From IMG/VR virus record IMGVR_UViG_3300025646_000013, positions 1 through 64,000 of that record: a stretch of DNA of 64,000 nucleotides. The stretch is one strand, 5' to 3'. Below, piece after piece: positions 6,916 to 15,679 of the stretch. The position numbers and the translations under genes were made by a program. Position 1 is the first letter of the stretch. Each line of letters starts with the position of its first letter. The notes under the pieces are model-generated. The model had not been told where the DNA came from. It saw only the letters and a program-made list of their open reading frames with translations, and did not search any database. Source of the DNA: a virus.

Positions 6916-7696
6916 TTGTTAATTCCTTTACTCGTAGTTCTTTTAATGTTTGCTCTGTTTGCTCGTCCAAGGACATATTATCAGTGTTGATGACTACGGT
7001 TGCCATCTTTTTTATTTCATCTATTCCGTTTTCTGACGCATGAGAAGAGTGCTCAGGGCTCATTAGTTTACCATCTCTTTTCATTAGGCGCTCATTTAGT
7101 GTATCCACTGAGGCATCGAAGCATACAATGAATCCGTTTGGCTGCTTTAATATGTGCTCGGCTTCATTTGGATATCTAACATCTGAAACCAAAATGATCA
7201 TTGGATACGAATCTTCATCTTCTTTTAATTGACTCAGATATGATCTATATATCTTAGACGATTTAATTATCGCCCATCTGGCAAAACAATCAGGAGAAAA
7301 TGATCTACAAAGATCTCCTGCTTTTTGCAGAAACTCTCTGGGCTTTGTGCCTTCTGGCTCTATTGGCATAGAATAAATCGATTCAACCATAGAAGTAAGC
7401 TCTTCATATTCTGGAACATCTCCAAGGGATGTTCCCCCATAAAGGTCAAACAACACGTCGTGGATTGCGTACATTCTTCTTCTTTTTTGATTAAAGCCCT
7501 GGATATTCTTTTTGATTGATGCCATCTCATATAGCGGAAGTGCGTAAAAAATATGATCCCATTTGATTTCATATCTTAGAGATTCTATAGATCCTTTTGG
7601 AACTATGTTCTCTGCTACAGACGTCTTTCCACTTCCAGCCTTTCCAGCAAGGCCGACAATTATTGGCTGGTTTTTCTTTAAATCAATCATATCCAT
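6908..7696 (-). CDS. Deoxynucleoside monophosphate kinase
   Basis: 262 residues. P-loop GKAGSGKT (18-25), a long helical lid region and a DVRYPNEAEHI motif near residue 165, which is the nucleotide-binding signature of T4 gp1-type dNMP kinases. It would phosphorylate dNMPs to feed replication, matching the nearby ribonucleotide reductase and ThyX genes. It overlaps the next gene by 8 bases and follows RNase H with a 7-base gap. Confidence 0.8.
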   Translation of the reverse strand: MDMIDLKKNQPIIVGLAGKAGSGKTSVAENIVPKGSIESLRYEIKWDHIFYALPLYEMASIKKNIQGFNQKRRRMYAIHDVLFDLYGGTSLGDVPEYEELTSMVESIYSMPIEPEGTKPREFLQKAGDLCRSFSPDCFARWAIIKSSKIYRSYLSQLKEDEDSYPMIILVSDVRYPNEAEHILKQPNGFIVCFDASVDTLNERLMKRDGKLMSPEHSSHASENGIDEIKKMATVVINTDNMSLDEQTEQTLKELRVKELTNA

Positions 7697-7703
7697 AATT
7701 ATA

Positions 7704-8129
7704 TCACATACTTCTCTTTCTTTCCTCTAACTGATTGAGAAATTCATTTGCCAACAAATCTGGCTCCCAAACAAAAGCCCTTGGAACTTGAACTACTCTA
7801 AACTTATATTCAGATCTTATTTCTTCAACAGTCATCAGAAGCGGCATTAGGGATGCGTTTTTGCATTTCCACTTACCGTTTATTTGATTTGCTACTACTG
7901 CAGAATCAGTATAGATAATTGGATCCATTAAATCTGACAAAGAACAGATTAAAAGTCCAGCTATAACAGCCTCATATTCAGCTTCGTTATTGGTTCTACG
8001 ACCAAGACCTCTGGCAAATTGTGCTATCTTTTTTTTGTTCTTATAAACAACAGCAGCGCAAGAAGCTTCTCCGAATTTTTTTTGCCCTTGCCCCCTAGAG
8101 GCTCCGTCGCAAAATACTTCTATATTCAT
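7704..8129 (-). CDS. Ribonuclease HI-like protein
   Basis: 141 residues with the four acidic catalytic positions of RNase HI: D8 in FCDGASRGQG, E49 in NNEAEYEAV, D75 in YTDSAVVA and D124 in EPDLLANEF. The NNEAEY form is that of the RVT_3/plant-type subgroup. It would remove RNA primers from phage Okazaki fragments. It is located with polymerase, sigma factor and dNMP kinase. Confidence 0.88.
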   Translation of the reverse strand: MNIEVFCDGASRGQGQKKFGEASCAAVVYKNKKKIAQFARGLGRRTNNEAEYEAVIAGLLICSLSDLMDPIIYTDSAVVANQINGKWKCKNASLMPLLMTVEEIRSEYKFRVVQVPRAFVWEPDLLANEFLNQLEERKRSM

Positions 8130-8131
8130 GT

Positions 8132-8341
8132 CTAGCTAACTTTTACATTAGTCTTTATGTCGTTTTTTTTAGCTACCTCGTAAAGACCTTCCTCTTGTTT
8201 TGATGTTGCTATTTGTATCGTTGAGGCAAGAAGGTATCTTTCACTTAAGAGTTCTACCTGAGTTGGAAAATCTAATGAGTTTCTTTTTTCAGAGTAAAAT
8301 TCTTTCGGAGAATTTACTGATTTATAATGAGCTATAAACAT
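8132..8341 (-). CDS. Hypothetical protein, 69 aa
   Basis: Not recognised. Mixed polar protein, MFIAHYKSVNSPKEF..., with one central helix (QVELLSERYLLASTIQI). The close gaps on both sides (2 and 9 bases) place it in the replication operon. Confidence 0.5.
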   Translation of the reverse strand: MFIAHYKSVNSPKEFYSEKRNSLDFPTQVELLSERYLLASTIQIATSKQEEGLYEVAKKNDIKTNVKVS

Positions 8342-8350
8342 AATTATCCT

Positions 8351-8866
8351 TTAATAAGTTTTGAAATCTTCATCTAAATAATAACCTTTAGACTCTCTAT
8401 TGGAAGCTATCTGCATTGACTGCACTTTATCCATCAACTTTCTTGCTGACTCTGAAGCTATTCTAGCAGAATTTTCTAATGACTCAGCTAGATTTACAAT
8501 AGCTTCGCAGGTAACAAGAGCAGAGTATTCTGATTCAGCTGCTTCCATGGCGGCGGCTTCTCGCTCAGCCTCGTTCTTTCCTATCCTAGAAGACTTGTAT
8601 ACTTTTTTGTATTTTCCTTCTATGATCTTATAGTTGGCTCTCGCCATGCCGGCAAATCTAGCTGCTCTTCCATAAACATTAGAGGTTCTGGCAACCAGGG
8701 AAGCCAACTTATCTAAACCAAGATCTATCACATCTTCTTCGGGTATTTCAATAAAGTATTGGTTTTGCGAGCCTTGATTCGTGTAAGAGTTTATAACTTC
8801 TTGAATTTGTGGATTCAAGAAATCAGATAAAAGCTGCTGTAACTTTTCTATTCCCTGAAAGTTCAT
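8351..8866 (-). CDS. Alpha-helical protein, possibly UvsY-like, 171 aa
   Basis: Almost entirely helical. Residues 55-150 form Ala/Glu-rich helices (YKIIEGKYKKVYKSS, EAAAMEAAESEY, SARKLMDKVQ). Size, helical content and position among replication genes recall the T4 UvsY recombination mediator and its cyanophage relatives, but I see no decisive motif. It overlaps the sigma-factor gene by 4 bases. Confidence 0.5.
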   Translation of the reverse strand: MNFQGIEKLQQLLSDFLNPQIQEVINSYTNQGSQNQYFIEIPEEDVIDLGLDKLASLVARTSNVYGRAARFAGMARANYKIIEGKYKKVYKSSRIGKNEAEREAAAMEAAESEYSALVTCEAIVNLAESLENSARIASESARKLMDKVQSMQIASNRESKGYYLDEDFKTY

Positions 8867-9727
8867 TCATCATCCTTATCAAGCTTAAGTTCTTTTATTA
8901 ATTCTTCCATATTTTGTTTTTTTATTTCTTCTTCTATTTTATCTTTTATTCTGGACAAGTGTTCTCTAACGGTATTTGGATGTTCATTTATTTTTTTAGA
9001 TATCTCACTCGACTTTTTCCCATCTGCGAACCTCCATTTTATCAGCTGTCTCTCTTGTATGGTAAGCACATCGAACGGAGGAAATAATTTTTCTCCTAAA
9101 ACCCACATCTCATCTATTTCATCTCTTGTAAATATTTGCTCTAGCGTATATTCTATCGGCTCGGCTCTAAATCCCTGCTTTTGTTGTCCATTATCTTCTT
9201 CAAAAGATTCATCTGTTATTAATGGGAATGTTTTTCTTCCTAATTGATCTATTAAAAATGTGTCTACATTCTTTTTTAGTAGATAAAAAAAGTAGCTATA
9301 TAAAAAACCGCTGAAAGGTATTGGCCCTTTAGCGGAATCTCTTCTTTCATATCTCTTTATACATTGAAAGAAAGTCATGTTCACAGTTTGTCTTATATCT
9401 TCTTCGTCGCCATATCTTTTTGCCATATATTGAATACCGACCCATGACTTCGTAGACATGCTTCATATTTTCTTTATTGATTTTATTCTTTGCTAAGGCG
9501 AATCTTACATACGGATTTTTGACAAACAAACCTATGAATCTTCTAACGTCATAGTCCTTGATATTGTATCTTCCGTGATAGAGCAGGGCAACATATTTAG
9601 TTAAAAAGTTATGAAAAACTTTTAGCAGTTCTTCCTGGGCCTTTGAACTACCTTCCTTAGCTTTTGCAATCAGTTCCTGCATTTCGGATTCTTTTAAATT
9701 ATAATATTGTTCTTTATAAGTAGACAT
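8863..9727 (-). CDS. Sigma-70-family factor (+1 recoded)
   Basis: 287 residues once a +1 shift at the CGG of codon 97 is allowed. Before the site: a helical N-terminal part (AQEELLKVFHNFLTKYVALL). After it: region-2-like YMAKRYGDEEDIRQTVNMTF and YSYFFYLLKKNVD, then region-4 helix-turn-helix LTIQERQLIKWRFADGKKSS...HPNTVREHLSRIK. It probably directs host RNA polymerase to phage late promoters, as T4 gp55 does. Without the shift the region-2/4 part is not made. The start at 9727 (TAATG overlap with the upstream stop, GGAAGGA before it) is preferred to ATG 9742. Confidence 0.82.
9437..9439 (-). other. CGG +1 recoding site (sigma factor)
   Basis: GGT-CGG-TAT in the zero frame. Skipping C gives GGT-GGT-ATT and leads into IQYMAKRYGDEED. 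The zero frame stops 30 codons later. Confidence 0.88.
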
Positions 9728-10287
9728 TATTTTCCTTCCCAATTTGGGATCAATGAACTATATTCATTTCGAATATCTTCATAATGAATTATTTTTGGCA
9801 CTTCTATTTCATCCATAAAAGAACATGCTTCTTTAGAGTACTTGCTAATGATGCAAACAAGTTTTTCAAACTCTTCTGGATAGTACCTTTTAAATCTCCT
9901 GAGCTTTATCTTACTTTTATCGTCAAGATAACCCTTTATTTCTACCCACTCATCAGACTTTGTCAGGTAAAAATCTGGAGTATAACCTTTTGTTCCTCTT
10001 TTTATTGGAAAGGCAAAGACTGTTGGTTCAAATTCAAACTTGATTTTATATCCATTTAAAATTCTTACAAAGTTTGCTTCCCAATTTGATCTTACATTAA
10101 GATTTATATCCTGCCTGAATCCAGTTTTTGTATGCTTATACGCATTTCCCCTGGATGTGTTTGCTTTTGTGTTTTCTACTGCTATAATATTCTCTGTGTT
10201 GTTTTTGCTACTAGAGAATTTTGGGCTTCCACTAATGGAAGATCTTTCCAAAAAAAAGTCGCTGGAGTTGACAATTTCTATCGACAT
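9727..10287 (-). CDS. PD-(D/E)XK endonuclease
   Basis: 186 residues from the ATG at 10287, chosen because AGAGG precedes it and the 10 residues upstream look non-coding. Nuclease motif: E in RSNWEANF, PD in KGYTPDFYL, E-x-K in EWVEIKGY. Spacing matches TnsA/T7-endonuclease-I-like or Holliday-junction-resolving enzymes. A likely role is in resolving or repairing branched phage DNA. The stop overlaps the sigma-factor start (TAATG). A sigma70-like promoter lies directly upstream. Confidence 0.7.
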   Translation of the reverse strand: MSIEIVNSSDFFLERSSISGSPKFSSSKNNTENIIAVENTKANTSRGNAYKHTKTGFRQDINLNVRSNWEANFVRILNGYKIKFEFEPTVFAFPIKRGTKGYTPDFYLTKSDEWVEIKGYLDDKSKIKLRRFKRYYPEEFEKLVCIISKYSKEACSFMDEIEVPKIIHYEDIRNEYSSLIPNWEGK

Positions 10288-10306
10288 GGTGTAACCTCTA
10301 TCTTGT

Positions 10307-10336
10307 TGAAATAACACGTATATTATAGTTCATAAT
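10307..10336 (+). promoter_or_regulatory. Possible divergent promoter for the plus-strand gene
   Basis: TTGAAA (10307-10312), 18 bases, CATAAT (10331-10336), facing the plus-strand gene at 10366. It overlaps the minus-strand promoter, so the two may compete. The hexamers are imperfect. Confidence 0.35.
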
Positions 10337-10350
10337 TAAACAAAACACAA
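10322..10350 (-). promoter_or_regulatory. Sigma70-type promoter for the replication/transcription operon
   Basis: Minus strand: -35 TTGTGT (10350-10345), 17-base spacer, -10 TATAAT (10327-10322). The start of transcription would lie near 10315, about 28 bases before ATG 10287. Confidence 0.6.
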
Positions 10351-10365
10351 GCAAAGGATAAAATT

Positions 10366-10536
10366 ATGGTTACAATGAATCAAATCATCACCTCGTTCAA
10401 GAAGTCACTTAACGAGAACGTCATCGAAAGCCTGCAGGAAGCTGGCTACGATAACACAACAGCCACCAAGCTGGTAACTCAGTTTGAGGGCCTTGCTGTG
10501 GAAGATCTGACTTTTGAGTCTGACTCAAGCTTCTAA
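10366..10536 (+). CDS. Small stand-alone protein, 56 aa, only plus-strand gene
   Basis: ATG 10366 is preceded by AAAGGA (10353-10358) and ends at TAA 10534-10536. It begins MVTMNQIITSFKKSLNENVI and has the helical, acidic composition of a small regulatory or inhibitor protein (LQEAGYDNTTATKLVTQFEG; acidic C-terminus). It is the only gene on this strand and is framed by its own promoter region and a strong terminator, so it is a separate transcription unit. It is slightly more GC-rich than neighbours, with many AAG, CTG and ATC codons, suggesting good expression in the host. Function unknown. Confidence 0.75.
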   Translation: MVTMNQIITSFKKSLNENVIESLQEAGYDNTTATKLVTQFEGLAVEDLTFESDSSF

Positions 10537-10559
10537 TTTAACTACAGCTATAAAGAATG

Positions 10560-10584
10560 CCCCGGCGGAAACGCCGGGGTTTTT
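10560..10584 (+). terminator. Intrinsic terminator of the plus-strand gene
   Basis: Perfect 8-bp stem CCCCGGCG/CGCCGGGG with a GAAA tetraloop followed by five T. Because the recoded nuclease gene on the other strand ends at 10588, the hairpin probably separates both convergent transcripts. Confidence 0.9.
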
Positions 10585-10587
10585 CTT

Positions 10588-11387
10588 TTATGCCCTTGCT
10601 ACTTTCTTATTTCTGAATACACCGAGTTGGACAAGCTCCGGTTTTTGCGTGCTCGCAGTAACTACATATTCTTCCATTACTGGTGGGAGAAAATGAAGTA
10701 TCATTTACAATTTGTTTTATTGAATTAATTATATTTAATTTTACGTTTTCTAAATCTTCTGGCGTAAATGTATGTCGCTTATGCCTTCCAGATCTTAGGT
10801 AATACAGCTCTGCTGTTATCTTTTTGTCAGGGAAAGCTAGTGATGCGGCAAGTGCATATATGCCTAGCTGAAGATTATTCGGAAGTTCTTTTTGAGAAAC
10901 TTCCCATTTTCCTGTTTTATAATCAATAATTACTACTTCATCTTCATATAGATCTATTCTATCTATATATCCAATCAATAAGTAATTTCCTATTATAAAT
11001 TTAAATTCATATTCTTTATCAAAAACATTGAAAGTAGCTGCGGGATTCTCATCAAAAAATTCATTTAAAATTGTTTCACCAACAGATACTAATTGTTCTG
11101 ATATTTTTTTCTCTGGATCGTAGGAAGCTTTATGTTTTTCGTACTCAGTCTTTATTTCTTCTTGATCAAGTGGCTTGTCCCTGCTAACAACATTTTCTAA
11201 AACAGAGTGGACTATATTTCCGCAGAACAGCCGCTTCCCCAAATATCTTTGGCTCTTTCTTTATATAGGTATAAAAATATTTAGAAGGACACTGTTGATA
11301 GGTGTCTATTCTAGAATAAGAAAAATCAACTAAAGCTAGCCTTTGAATTGGCTGTAGTTCTTCTATTTTTTTAATTTCTATTTGCAT
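10588..11387 (-). CDS. RecB/Cas4-family PD-(D/E)XK nuclease with Fe-S site (two +1 recodings)
   Basis: 265 residues if two CGG sites (codons 56 and 255) are recoded. N-terminal SYSRIDTYQQCPSKYFY (C33), then L-G-NIVHSVLE (motif with H60), GYIDRID, and VVIIDYKTGK (catalytic D and K). The C-terminal ICSYCEHAKTGACPT supplies three cysteines, which with C33 make the four-cysteine iron-sulfur lock of AddB/Cas4 nucleases. Without recoding, the catalytic domain cannot be reached from the first start, and the C-terminus ends in RCIQK. With the second shift it ends GVFRNKKVARA just before the terminator. It probably acts in recombination-dependent replication. It is coupled to the upstream 56-aa gene by a TAATG overlap at 11387. 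Confidence 0.85.
10622..10624 (-). other. CGG +1 recoding site (nuclease, second)
   Basis: ACT-CGG-TGT-ATT-CAG-AAA-TAA in the zero frame. Skipping C gives ACT-GGT-GTA and eleven further residues to TAA at 10588-10590. Only the last residues change, so proof is weaker than at other sites. Confidence 0.7.
11220..11222 (-). other. CGG +1 recoding site (nuclease, first)
   Basis: CTG-CGG-AAA in the zero frame, stop 12 codons on. Skipping C gives CTG-GGA-AAT, i.e. the family's G-x-x-x-H-x-x-L-E motif. Confidence 0.92.
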
Positions 11388-11557
11388 TAAATGTCTTCGT
11401 TTTTAGTCTCTACTAAATTTCCTTGAGCGTCGTACTCAATGCCATTTTCGTCAATAATATGGCCAGTATGGATATTTTTATATAATCCTTCTCCAACCGG
11501 AACCCAGCCGGTATTTCCAATCTCCATATGATCATCTTCAATGTAGGGCCACTGCAT
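11387..11557 (-). CDS. Hypothetical protein, 56 aa
   Basis: MQWPYIEDDHMEIGNTGWVP, followed by GEGLYKNIHTGHIIDENG and an acidic end. It is too acidic and Trp/Gly-rich to be a chance frame and is linked by TAATG to the nuclease gene. Not recognised. Confidence 0.6.
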   Translation of the reverse strand: MQWPYIEDDHMEIGNTGWVPVGEGLYKNIHTGHIIDENGIEYDAQGNLVETKNEDI

Positions 11558-11563
11558 AATAAA

Positions 11564-11770
11564 CTACCTTAAAGAGATAACTATATTGCTAGCTGCATCC
11601 ATATTGTAATAGTAACTCAACAATGAATATAGGTCATATAGTTCGTCATCCGAGGCATAGAAGCCAGCAACGCCAGACTGAACAAAAAAACTGCTTCTAT
11701 CGTTTGGCTCTTGGTATTCTATTAATGTTAAATTATTGTACGATATTCTTCCTATTTCTTTTTCGTTCAT
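11564..11770 (-). CDS. Hypothetical protein, 68 aa
   Basis: Not recognised. Two beta-type segments (IGRISYNNLTLIEY, SSFFVQSGVAGFYA) are followed by an acidic, Tyr-rich helix (DDELYDLYSLLSYYYN). The gaps to neighbours are 1-6 bases, so it is part of the polymerase operon. Confidence 0.55.
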   Translation of the reverse strand: MNEKEIGRISYNNLTLIEYQEPNDRSSFFVQSGVAGFYASDDELYDLYSLLSYYYNMDAASNIVISLR

Positions 11771-11771
11771 A

Positions 11772-12140
11772 CTAATCCTCGTCTATTATTGTTATTGGAT
11801 TAAAGTTTGGATCCCCGAGCTTATTTCTCATGTCTTTAACGTATGAATCCCAATCTCTTTCGTCTTGGGTTTTCTTTTCATAGTTTACTTTTCCCTTAAA
11901 TGGATTAGATCTAAATCTTGTTATTACTAGTCTTCCTTCTTGAGTGCGCCATCTTAAAACTCCATTTTTGCAGTCGCAGAAATCATCTGGATGCGGATCT
12001 GTTTTTCCTAAGGGATCATATCTACCGCTACAAGAAACGCACTTGTTATACTTGCCCTTGTCTTGGCATCTATTGCATGATGAGCAAAAATTCCAACAAT
12101 CTTTTGTTGATGGATTTTGATAACTTCCAGGAAGTGTCAT
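11772..12140 (-). CDS. Cys-rich zinc-binding-like protein, 122 aa
   Basis: The start is placed at 12140, where ATGA overlaps the stop of the DNA polymerase gene. Residues 14-60 carry CWNFCSSCNRC, KCVSCSGR and DFCDCKNG, i.e. eight or more cysteines in CxxC pairs that suit two zinc sites. The C-terminal half is charged (QDERDWDSYVKDMRNKL). It might bind DNA or a replication partner. Function not known. Confidence 0.65.
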   Translation of the reverse strand: MTLPGSYQNPSTKDCWNFCSSCNRCQDKGKYNKCVSCSGRYDPLGKTDPHPDDFCDCKNGVLRWRTQEGRLVITRFRSNPFKGKVNYEKKTQDERDWDSYVKDMRNKLGDPNFNPITIIDED

Positions 12141-15100
12141 GATACTGGCTCCAATTCTAATATTTGTTTTATTACAGGGACTACTTTGGTAGAGCACAAT
12201 ATGTCAAACTTGTAAACAAATTTATGCTTTCCATTTTTTACTTCTAAAAATACAGGTCTATTACCTTTATTATCTGCAATTATATCATATATTTTATCTA
12301 AAGTCACTTGAGAAACATCTGAATCAGCCTTAAGTATAATCGGCTTTCCTCCATGAAATACTTTTGAGTCAATTTTTTCTGAAGAATTATAGAATATTTT
12401 TACTATTGAATTTTCTTCATCGCTTTCTTTATTGAGTGCTCCACTCACAATTACAATATCCCCTACGGCAAAGTGATTTTCATATATATTTTTTGCCACT
12501 CGTGGAAATATTAAAACTTCAATGCTAGAGCTGATGTCTTCAAGTTGAAGCTTGAACATCTTCTCGCCTTTTTTGGTGGTCATTTTTTTAATTGAATTAA
12601 TTATTCCGCCGACCTTAACCTGAGTCCCAGAATCAAGATCTCCAAGATCTATAATCTCACTAGTCACCTGGCTTCCAATTACATCCCATATGCCCAAGAC
12701 TGGATGATTAGTTACGTATATGCCTAGTTCTTCTTTTTCTTTTTCTAATATTTCTAATTCAACTCTTCTACTTATCTCATTATTTTTATCTTCTTCTATT
12801 AGCTCATCAAAAGCCCCAGCCGCTGCTAGGTGAGCTAGTGTTGACTTCTTAAGTATAGAGGGGTCACATCTTCTAAAGAAGTCATACATATTAGAGTAAG
12901 GATGTTCTAGGTCTTTATTCTTAACAATTGTTTCTGCGATTGTGTAGCCTATTCCATCTATCGCCGAAAGACCAAAGATAATCTTTTTGTTTTCAATAAC
13001 ATCAAAATCTATTCCAGATTTGTTAATCGAAGGTGGCATCACTTCTAGGTCAAGTCTTCTGCAATCTGTAAGATAAAAAGCCTGCTTGTCCTTATTGCCC
13101 ACAACAGAAGACATCAATGCAGCCATATATTCTGTTGTATAATTTGTCTTTAAGTACGCTGTAGTGTATGAAATCATAGCGTAGCTAGCTGCGTGCGCTC
13201 TATTAAAGCCATAGCCACCGAAATATTCTATATCTGAATATATCTTGTTTGCTTTTTCTGGAAGCATGTTTGAATTTTTTACACAGCCCTCAACAAACTT
13301 AGCTCTAAACATAGCTATTTTATCCATCAATTTTTTTCCAATTACTTTGCGAAGATCATCCGCCTCAGCTGAACTAAATCCAGCTAACTCTCTAGCGACA
13401 CCAAGAACGTCTTCTTGATACAACATAATGCCTAGGGAGGGGCCAAGAACCTTTTCTAGCTTTGGATGATCATAAGATACCTTTGATCTACCGTGCTTTC
13501 TGTCAATATAAAGCTTATCCATTCCAGAGCCCATCGGGCCTGGACGATAAAGAGATATAAGAGCCATGATATCTTCAATATTATGAGGCTGCAGTTGAAC
13601 CATTAGCTGTCTCATTCCAGAAGACTCCAACTGAAACACGCCTGCACAGTTGCCTTTGCAAAGCTCATCAAATGTAGCTTTATCGTCAAGTGGAATTTGA
13701 TCCACATCTATTTCTATTCCTCTGTGCTTCTTAACCAAGTTTATGCAGGAGTCGATAACGCCTAAGTTTCTTAATCCCAAAAAGTCAATCTTTAAAAGAC
13801 CGCACTGCTCTACTCTGCCCATGTCCCATTGGGTAACTATTGGATTATCTATTCCCTTTTTCATGATGGGCAGATAGTCAACCAGTGGCCCCTTAGATAT
13901 AACAACTCCAGCTGCGTGAATTCCAGTTTGTCTGACTAATCCCTCAAGAGTAAATGCAGTATCAATTATATATTTAGAATCTTTATCTAAATTATATTCT
14001 TTTTTAAACTCCTCTGTCTCCATACATTCTGAAAGGGACTTTGAGATACCTAGGACTGGCGGAGGAACTAATTTAGATACCTTATCCCCGGAAGAAAAAT
14101 CATAACCAAGAGCTCTTGCAGCATCTCTTATTGATTGCTTTGCACCAGTTCTATTGAATGTGCATATATGAGCTACTCGGTCATCTCCATATTTGCTTCT
14201 GGCGTAATCTATTACCTTATCTCTAAATCTATCGTCAAAGTCTAGATCTATGTCTGGCATAGACTTTCTTCCTTCTACAAGAAATCTCTCAAACAAAAGG
14301 CCGAACCTAATTGGATCCAAATTAGTAATGTCAAATGCGTAAGACAAAACGCTACCGGCTGCTGATCCTCTACCCCATCCAACTCGTATATCATTGGCCT
14401 TTGCCCATCTGACCAGATCAGAAACCACTAAAAAGTATTCGGGAAATCCCATTTCTTTAACTACTTTTATTTCATGATTAGCTCTGTCTACTATATGCTG
14501 AGGAAGTTCTTGTCCATATTTTACCCTAAGACCATCCCATGCCAATCTTTCAAAATATTCTACCGATGATTCGTTTGTTGGAATTGGAAACTTTGGAAAA
14601 TGAATTTCTCCAAACTTAAGATTTATATCTACCATATCGCAAACTGACATAGTGTTTTTTAGCCACTCGTCTCCAAACAAAGAAGACATTTCATCGTATG
14701 ATTTTAGATAAAAATTATCACCAGAAAAAGAAAACCTATCTGGAGTATGTATTGTTGCGTTAGTCGCCACGCACAACATAACGTCATGAGCTCTTGCGTC
14801 CTTTTGATGAACGTAATGACAGTCGCCAGTTGGAACTATTTTTGCTCCAATTGAATTAGCTATCTCTATAAGTTGACCAGAAATCTTTTTCTGTTCTGGC
14901 AGACCGTGATCTTGTATTTCTATAAAGTAATTTTCTTTACCAACTATGCTCTGCATTTTGTACGCAGATTCGAGGGCAAACTTGTAGTCACCTCTTAGCA
15001 GGGCTTGAGATATCTCACTGTTCAAACAGCCAGAAAGAACTATGAGACCCTCTGAATGCTGAGCTACTAGGTCGTGATCTATTCTGGGCTTAACGTAATA

Positions 15101-15470
15101 GCCTTCCAGAAAAGACCTAGAAGACATCTTAATTATATTGTGATATCCAACATTGTTCTTGGCAAGAATGGTTATATGATAAGGGCCTCTTTGTTCCCAT
15201 TCATTTTTAGATGGACCAGATCTTTCTTCTTCGTCTTTATCAAATCTTGTTTTTCTAGCTTGATAAAATTCGCTTCCGAAGAATAGGCTTTATACCAGTG
15301 GCTTGTGCTGCATCGTAGAAATCTAACCAAGAATGTATGTTGCCGTGATCCGTAGTGGCGAGTCCAGACATACCTAAAGACTTAGCTCTAGATAAGTATT
15401 CTTCTACATTCCCATGACCATCTAACATAGAAAAGACTGTATGGTTATGTAAATTGGTCCAGTTTTTCAA
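12137..15470 (-). CDS. dnaE: DNA polymerase III alpha subunit (+1 recoded)
   Basis: 1110 residues if a +1 shift occurs at the CGG of codon 65; usual DnaE is about 1160. Order: PHP domain (LHNHTVFSMLDG, TTDHGN, then KPIL-G-SEFYQA where the bar is the recoded Gly), palm with GWGRGSAAGS and catalytic PDIDLDF (D406, D408), fingers, tandem helix-hairpin-helix region (HAASYAMISYTTAYLK) and an OB-fold (TQVKVGGIINSIKK...). TTG start at 15470 after GAGGAATTAG, overlapping the stop of the zinc-ribbon gene. Both halves are open over their whole length and the junction falls on the conserved KPI-x-G-x-E-F-Y. It replaces the host replicase catalytic subunit. Confidence 0.93.
15276..15278 (-). other. CGG +1 recoding site (dnaE)
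   Basis: CTT-CGG-AAG in the zero frame, stop seven codons later. Skipping C gives CTT-GGA-AGC-GAA, restoring the DnaE motif KPI-L-G-S-E-F-Y. Confidence 0.95.
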
Positions 15471-15679
15471 CTAATTCCTCTATCTCTATCTGAGCTATCT
15501 AATGATTTATCTCTTGTTTCCCTATATGTTATCACAACAACCCCACCACAGTACTTACACGGCACAGCTAAACCTTGTTGTGCAAAAGCATTTTTATACA
15601 TGTAGCTCATTGGTTGATCTGATTTACATTCAGAACAAACTCCTATAACATCATCTGGATTTTTTATATTGTCAGACAT
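15467..15679 (-). CDS. Zinc-ribbon protein, 70 aa
   Basis: Two CxxC knuckles (GVCSECKSD and VPCKYCGG) 25 residues apart, typical of a rubredoxin-like zinc ribbon, with a basic/acidic tail. It lies between primase and polymerase genes, overlapping the latter by 4 bases, so a replication accessory role is plausible. The exact function is unknown. Confidence 0.65.
   Translation of the reverse strand: MSDNIKNPDDVIGVCSECKSDQPMSYMYKNAFAQQGLAVPCKYCGGVVVITYRETRDKSLDSSDRDRGIS

Noticed and set aside
12140-12197. Upstream start of the Cys-rich gene at 12197
   Set aside because: It would overlap the polymerase gene by 61 bases; ATG 12140 overlaps the polymerase stop as ATGA, the usual arrangement here.
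15074-15286. Plus-strand frames inside dnaE and other long genes
   Set aside because: They are shadows of well-supported minus-strand genes, without ribosome-binding sites.
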